This document shows, in pieces, positions 5,624-8,327 of a stretch of DNA of 8,327 bases. Position 1 is the stretch's first letter, and every line of letters starts with the position of its first letter. The position numbers were made by a program, and so were the translations under genes. The notes under the pieces were generated by a model. That model ran no database searches. It saw only the letters and a list, made by a program, of their open reading frames with translations, and had not been told where the DNA came from. Source of the stretch: Nitrososphaeraceae archaeon (lineage in GTDB: Archaea > Thermoproteota > Nitrososphaeria > Nitrososphaerales > Nitrososphaeraceae); NCBI GenBank assembly GCA_021155845.1, contig JAJNBK010000007.1, positions 1 through 8,327 of the forward strand, written 5' to 3'.

Positions 5624-6793
5624 ATGGTGGATCCTATTTCAAACGGTCATAATGGTGAAACTGAAAATAACGTCCATAAAGAATTCAAGGTGACACCTTG
5701 GGAAGTAGAAGGTGAAATAGATTACAATAAACTGATAGAAAATTTTGGCACACAGACCATTACCCCTGAGATACTTATGAAAGTAAAAGATCTGATTGGA
5801 GAAATTCATCCAATGTTAAAGCTTCAGTACTTCTTTTCACATCGGGATTTTGACTGGATTTTAAGCAAATATGAGAATGGTGACAAATTCTATCTTTATA
5901 CAGGTAGGGGACCTTCAGGAATGATTCATATGGGTCACTTGCTGCCATGGATTTTTACAAAATATCTTCAAGACAAATTTAATGTTAAATTACTATTTCA
6001 ATTAACAGACGATGAAAAATTTCTTTATGGTCAAGATCGTACAATGGAAGAGATAAAACACTATACTTATGAGAACATATTAGATATCATCGCAGTTGGT
6101 TTTGATCGTAGAAAAACGAAGATAATTGTAGATACAAAACATATTAAACATTTATATCCCATAGCAACAGAACTTGCCAAACGAATTACTTTCTCTACTG
6201 CAAAGGCAGTATTTGGTTTTTCAAATTCTACAAACATAGGCATGATAGGATTTCCATCAATACAAGCTGCTCCATGTTTTTTACCTTCGATAATAGAGGG
6301 CAAACCAACTCCAGTCTTAATCCCTGCAGCAATAGATCAAGATCCTTATTGGAGAATGACTAGGGATGTAGCAGAACGATTAGGATATCATAAGCCTGCT
6401 CAGATTCACAGCAAGTTTCTACCTGGTCTTGGAATTTCAGGCAAGATGTCTTCTTCAAGACCTGAAACAGCATTATTTACTACAGATGATCCTGAAATTA
6501 TAGACAAAAAAGTTTCCAGCGCTTTCACAGGAGGACAGGCTACTGTTGCGCTTCAAAGAAAATTGGGAGGTAACGCTACTGGATGTCCAGTATTCTGGTA
6601 TCTACGGTATTTCTTTGACACAGAAAGACAATCTGATGAACGTTTACTTAAATGCAAGAGTGGAAACTTGCTTTGTGGAGAATGCAAGAGCGATCTGGCA
6701 AAAGATTCCAAGTCCTTTATAGTGGATTTCAAGAAACGCAGAGAAAGTGCAAAAGACATAATTAAGGAATTTATGTATAATGAAGAAATTTAA
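5624..6793 (+). CDS. trpS: Tryptophanyl-tRNA synthetase
   Basis: Class I synthetase that charges tRNA-Trp, of the archaeal/eukaryotic type. The 389-residue length fits. The N-terminal archaeal signature FKVTPWEVEGEIDYNKLIENFGT is at 21-43. The HIGH-type motif is PSGMIHMGH (97-105) within LYTGRGPSGMIHMGHLLPW. FQLTDDEKFLYG (125-136), IQAAPCF (213-219) and PAAIDQDPYWRMTRDVA (234-250) line the active site. KMSSS (274-278) is the second ATP-binding motif. The C-terminal helical part includes CKSGNLLCGECKSDLA (344-359), typical of the family. The start at ATG 5624 gives about 20 extra residues before the conserved region; no other ATG lies between, so it is retained. No Shine-Dalgarno precedes it, consistent with a very short leader. 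It diverges from pheS and is followed after 12 bases by a small gene likely to be co-transcribed. Confidence 0.97.
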   Translation: MVDPISNGHNGETENNVHKEFKVTPWEVEGEIDYNKLIENFGTQTITPEILMKVKDLIGEIHPMLKLQYFFSHRDFDWILSKYENGDKFYLYTGRGPSGMIHMGHLLPWIFTKYLQDKFNVKLLFQLTDDEKFLYGQDRTMEEIKHYTYENILDIIAVGFDRRKTKIIVDTKHIKHLYPIATELAKRITFSTAKAVFGFSNSTNIGMIGFPSIQAAPCFLPSIIEGKPTPVLIPAAIDQDPYWRMTRDVAERLGYHKPAQIHSKFLPGLGISGKMSSSRPETALFTTDDPEIIDKKVSSAFTGGQATVALQRKLGGNATGCPVFWYLRYFFDTERQSDERLLKCKSGNLLCGECKSDLAKDSKSFIVDFKKRRESAKDIIKEFMYNEEI

Positions 6794-6798
6794 GGTGA
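6794..6798 (+). promoter_or_regulatory. Shine-Dalgarno directly after the trpS stop
   Basis: GGTGA follows the trpS TAA directly and matches the core of the archaeal Shine-Dalgarno GGAGGTGA. The codon seven bases further on in the open frame is ATA (6806-6808). The site suggests a translated gene starts here, despite the lack of a standard start codon. Confidence 0.5.
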
Positions 6799-6805
6799 AA
6801 ATACT

Positions 6806-7093
6806 ATAGCAATTTCAGTAAGATTTGAATGCGAGGATAAGTATGAAGCAGAGAAACTAGCCGGTCTGATAGCGGTTCAAAAAAATGATACTACTATGAT
6901 TACAGGTATCGCTGCCGTTGTCAATAATGAGATAGTTCTAATTCTAAAAGATAAATCCTCGCATAGTGTCCTACTGAAAGATGACAATACTGCACTGAGA
7001 CTAAAATGTTTGATAGAAGAAGTATTAAAAGAAAAAAGATCAGTCATAGGAAGTAAATTTGATAATTATGTTACGGAAATTATTGTTTCGTAA
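6806..7093 (+). CDS. Small protein after trpS, non-standard start
   Basis: The frame is open from the codon after the trpS TAA, in the same frame as trpS, to the TAA at 7091-7093. A GGTGA ribosome-binding site at 6794-6798 sits seven bases before ATA at 6806. ATA initiation gives 95 residues starting (M)AISVRFECEDKYEAEKLAGL. The first standard start in frame is ATG 6896, which yields only 65 residues and cuts off an apparent beta strand and helix. ATT at 6812 and CTG at 6866 are further weak options. The residue pattern suggests strand, helix, two or three strands (MITGIAAVV, EIVLILKD, SHSVLLK), then a helix (TALRLKCLIEEVLKEKR). This order and size recall Pcc1-like KEOPS subunits, but I see no decisive motif and would not name it so. 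Probably co-transcribed with trpS. The start could be a true rare AUA, a mutated ATG, or a sequence error. Confidence 0.6.
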   Translation: MAISVRFECEDKYEAEKLAGLIAVQKNDTTMITGIAAVVNNEIVLILKDKSSHSVLLKDDNTALRLKCLIEEVLKEKRSVIGSKFDNYVTEIIVS

Positions 7094-7138
7094 GGCTAAT
7101 ACATATTTTGATTGGATAGAAGCATGTATACTTCACCC

Positions 7139-7157
7139 TTCAAATTCAGGTTTTGAA
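7139..7157. terminator. Hairpin between convergent genes
   Basis: TTCAAA (7139-7144) pairs with TTTGAA (7152-7157) around a 7-base loop, in the 86-base gap between the small plus-strand gene and the convergent minus-strand gene. An alternative stem uses AATTC (7143-7147) and GAATT (7155-7159). The position suits a two-way terminator, but neither side has a long T-run. Confidence 0.25.
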
Positions 7158-7179
7158 TTCTTGTCATTGCGCCTGATCT

Positions 7180-7524
7180 TTAGCATAGTTCTTTATTCAT
7201 TTCATCTGTAAGTATATGCTGAACCTTTTGAAAATACAGACCTGTAGAATAGGGCATTATTGGAATATATTCTTCAATTACTTGTATCACATAGGGTACC
7301 GCGCGTTTTGATATATCCATCTTAAATTTCATCCAAAGAACTCTGTCTTGTTGGAAGTGAATCTTCTTTTTTAAGTGAGCGGGAACAATTTCGATTGCTT
7401 GATCTTCTATTCTTTTATACCAATAAGCAAGATTCTCAGGGTCTAGACCTTCTTTGAGATTCTTTATCGTCGTGCTGATTTTACTGAAACTGAATTCGAA
7501 TGGATTATCATGACAAGTACTCAT
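7180..7524 (-). CDS. Unrecognised 114-residue protein
   Basis: I do not recognise a family. The protein is charged and mostly helical in appearance. It has no signal peptide, membrane segment or metal-binding cluster. Recognisable stretches are DPENLAYWYKRIEDQAIEIVPAHLKKKIHF in the first half, then QDRVLWMKFKMDISKRAVPYVIQVIEEYIPIMPYSTGLYFQ, and a C-terminal helix with HILTDEMNKELC. The ATG at 7524 is preferred over a TTG at 7539. A TATA-like TTTTATC on the minus strand (within 7551-7560) lies about 26 bases before the ATG, predicting a leaderless message. It runs convergent to the small gene after trpS. coaD lies upstream on the same strand with a 65-base gap, and the separate promoter argues for its own transcript. 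Its consistent codon use and well-placed promoter make a real gene likely. Confidence 0.7.
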   Translation of the reverse strand: MSTCHDNPFEFSFSKISTTIKNLKEGLDPENLAYWYKRIEDQAIEIVPAHLKKKIHFQQDRVLWMKFKMDISKRAVPYVIQVIEEYIPIMPYSTGLYFQKVQHILTDEMNKELC

Positions 7525-7550
7525 ATTTATAACATACAACTGGTCAATCT

Positions 7551-7560
7551 AAGATAAAAC
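7551..7560 (-). promoter_or_regulatory. TATA-like box of the 114-residue gene
   Basis: On the minus strand this reads GTTTTATCTT, about 26 to 35 bases before the ATG at 7524. That is the distance expected for a leaderless archaeal transcript. Confidence 0.45.
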
Positions 7561-7564
7561 GTCA

Positions 7565-7582
7565 TTAATCAAAAATGATTGA
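7565..7582 (-). terminator. Weak hairpin after coaD
   Basis: AATCA (7567-7571) pairs with TGATT (7576-7580) around AAAA. Read on the minus strand the loop is TTTT, 8 bases after the coaD stop. It could aid termination before the next gene, but the stem is only 5 to 7 pairs. Confidence 0.25.
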
Positions 7583-7589
7583 TCCTTCC

Positions 7590-8072
7590 TTAATTTTTCT
7601 TTAACAATTTGCCAAAGGAGTCAATTTCACCATTTCTTATTCTTGTAGAAGAAATATGATAGCCATCTTCCGCTCGTATCATATCAACACTAATAATATT
7701 AAGAGGTTTTAGACCATTTTTAGAACGTATATCATTTATAAGATCTCCCTTTATTGCTGTTTCAGTGCTTGATACAATAGCTTCTACATCTCCATAAATT
7801 ACTGTTGGCCCATAAACATCATCAAGCTTACTAATTTCATAACTGACATTGCCAAACTTCTCTTTAATTTTTTCTTTTAGGTTACTTATTCGTTCCTCAT
7901 AATTATGATGTAAAGTGTTATTACCCTTAGTACTACTTGCGAAAGCATCGCTTGAAACTCCAATAATTACTTTCTTTCCTATTTCAAAAGCTTTTGAAAG
8001 CAAAGCCAAGTGACCAACATGTATCTCATCAAATGTTCCACCAGTTGCTACCAAATTATATTTCTCTTCCAT
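7590..8072 (-). CDS. coaD: Phosphopantetheine adenylyltransferase (archaeal type)
   Basis: Nucleotidyltransferase that joins AMP from ATP to 4'-phosphopantetheine to form dephospho-CoA, the fourth step from pantothenate to coenzyme A; cytoplasmic. The 160 residues fit the archaeal/eukaryotic PPAT type. ATGGTFDEIHVGH (9-21) is the nucleotide-binding motif, with the HxGH signature at 18-21. VIIGVSSD (35-42) follows on the next strand. YGPTVIYGDVEAIVSSTETAIKGDLIN (87-113) includes the conserved SxET region. ISSTRIRNGEI (140-150) is the C-terminal ATP-phosphate motif. The ATG at 8072 puts the first motif 9 residues from the N terminus, as usual. TATAAAAG at 8097-8104 is 25 to 32 bases before it, so the message should be leaderless. 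The symbol coaD is used by function; the protein is of the archaeal group rather than bacterial CoaD. Confidence 0.93.
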   Translation of the reverse strand: MEEKYNLVATGGTFDEIHVGHLALLSKAFEIGKKVIIGVSSDAFASSTKGNNTLHHNYEERISNLKEKIKEKFGNVSYEISKLDDVYGPTVIYGDVEAIVSSTETAIKGDLINDIRSKNGLKPLNIISVDMIRAEDGYHISSTRIRNGEIDSFGKLLKKN

Positions 8073-8096
8073 CGCTTGTATTCTACTAAATTCAAA

Positions 8097-8104
8097 CTTT
8101 TATA
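8097..8104 (-). promoter_or_regulatory. TATA box of coaD
   Basis: TATAAAAG on the minus strand spans positions 25 to 32 before the coaD ATG. It is the clearest TATA box in the window, and its spacing predicts transcription starting at or next to the start codon. Confidence 0.65.
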
Positions 8105-8327
8105 CAAATAGCGTATATATAGACATGTTTAAGATATTGTAAAAGAGATTGACAATCCAAAAGCACCAAGCTCAATTTCTGCACATATACTAATGATTTT
8201 AAATTATAGCAGTAATTTTATATTATCCTTATTAAAGGAATATGTTTAGTTTAGTTCCTAAATATATAGAGTAAAAAATACAAAAAAAGTATTTTATTAT
8301 TATTATTATTGACCTTTTTGGAATATT
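8105..8327. other. AT-rich right end, no gene seen
   Basis: No coding frame or RNA gene is visible. It contains a weak AGGAA/TTCCT inverted pair (8236-8240 with 8255-8259) and a short TTA microsatellite, five units, at 8294-8310. The T-rich end could terminate a plus-strand transcript, but no plus-strand gene precedes it here. Confidence 0.5.

Noticed and set aside
6067..6303. Minus-strand open frame inside trpS, and a second at 6553-6759
   Set aside because: Both are antisense to conserved TrpRS sequence, with no promoter or recognisable content.
8294..8310. TTA microsatellite as a possible repeat array or origin element
   Set aside because: Only five units in AT-rich DNA, with no flanking repeats or initiator gene.

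Overview
The window looks like chromosomal DNA from an AT-rich archaeon, most likely an ammonia-oxidising member of the Nitrososphaeria (Thaumarchaeota). The reasons are a TFIIB-type initiation factor, archaeal-type PheS, PheT and TrpRS, an archaeal-type phosphopantetheine adenylyltransferase, TATA-like elements about 25 bases before several start codons with little or no leader, and frequent TTG starts. Low GC and long gene-poor spacers would fit something like Nitrosocosmicus, but the genus is a guess.

Layout from left to right. A tfb gene (+) fills the first 0.9 kb. A spacer of about 1.4 kb follows, very AT-rich, with three things worth noting: a short two-CxxC zinc-ribbon microprotein (-, 1733-1858), a nearby 11-bp inverted repeat (2086-2149), and a locally GC-richer patch (about 2160-2330) that can fold and may hold a small RNA or a tiny reading frame. 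Next come pheT and pheS on the minus strand. They overlap by 13 bases and are transcribed pheS first, encoding the two subunits of phenylalanyl-tRNA synthetase. trpS diverges from pheS on the plus strand, and their compact shared promoter region is centred on a perfect 12-bp palindrome. Immediately after trpS, in the same frame, is a small open frame with a ribosome-binding site but no ATG/GTG/TTG at its apparent start. Two minus-strand genes close the window: an unrecognised 114-residue protein and coaD, followed by AT-rich non-coding sequence.

Most of this is housekeeping: transcription initiation, charging of tRNA with two aromatic amino acids, and coenzyme A synthesis. I found no mobile element, CRISPR array, rRNA or tRNA, and no defence-type gene cluster. 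The interesting material is small-scale: the divergent synthetase promoter, the non-standard start after trpS, and the contents of the 1.4-kb spacer.
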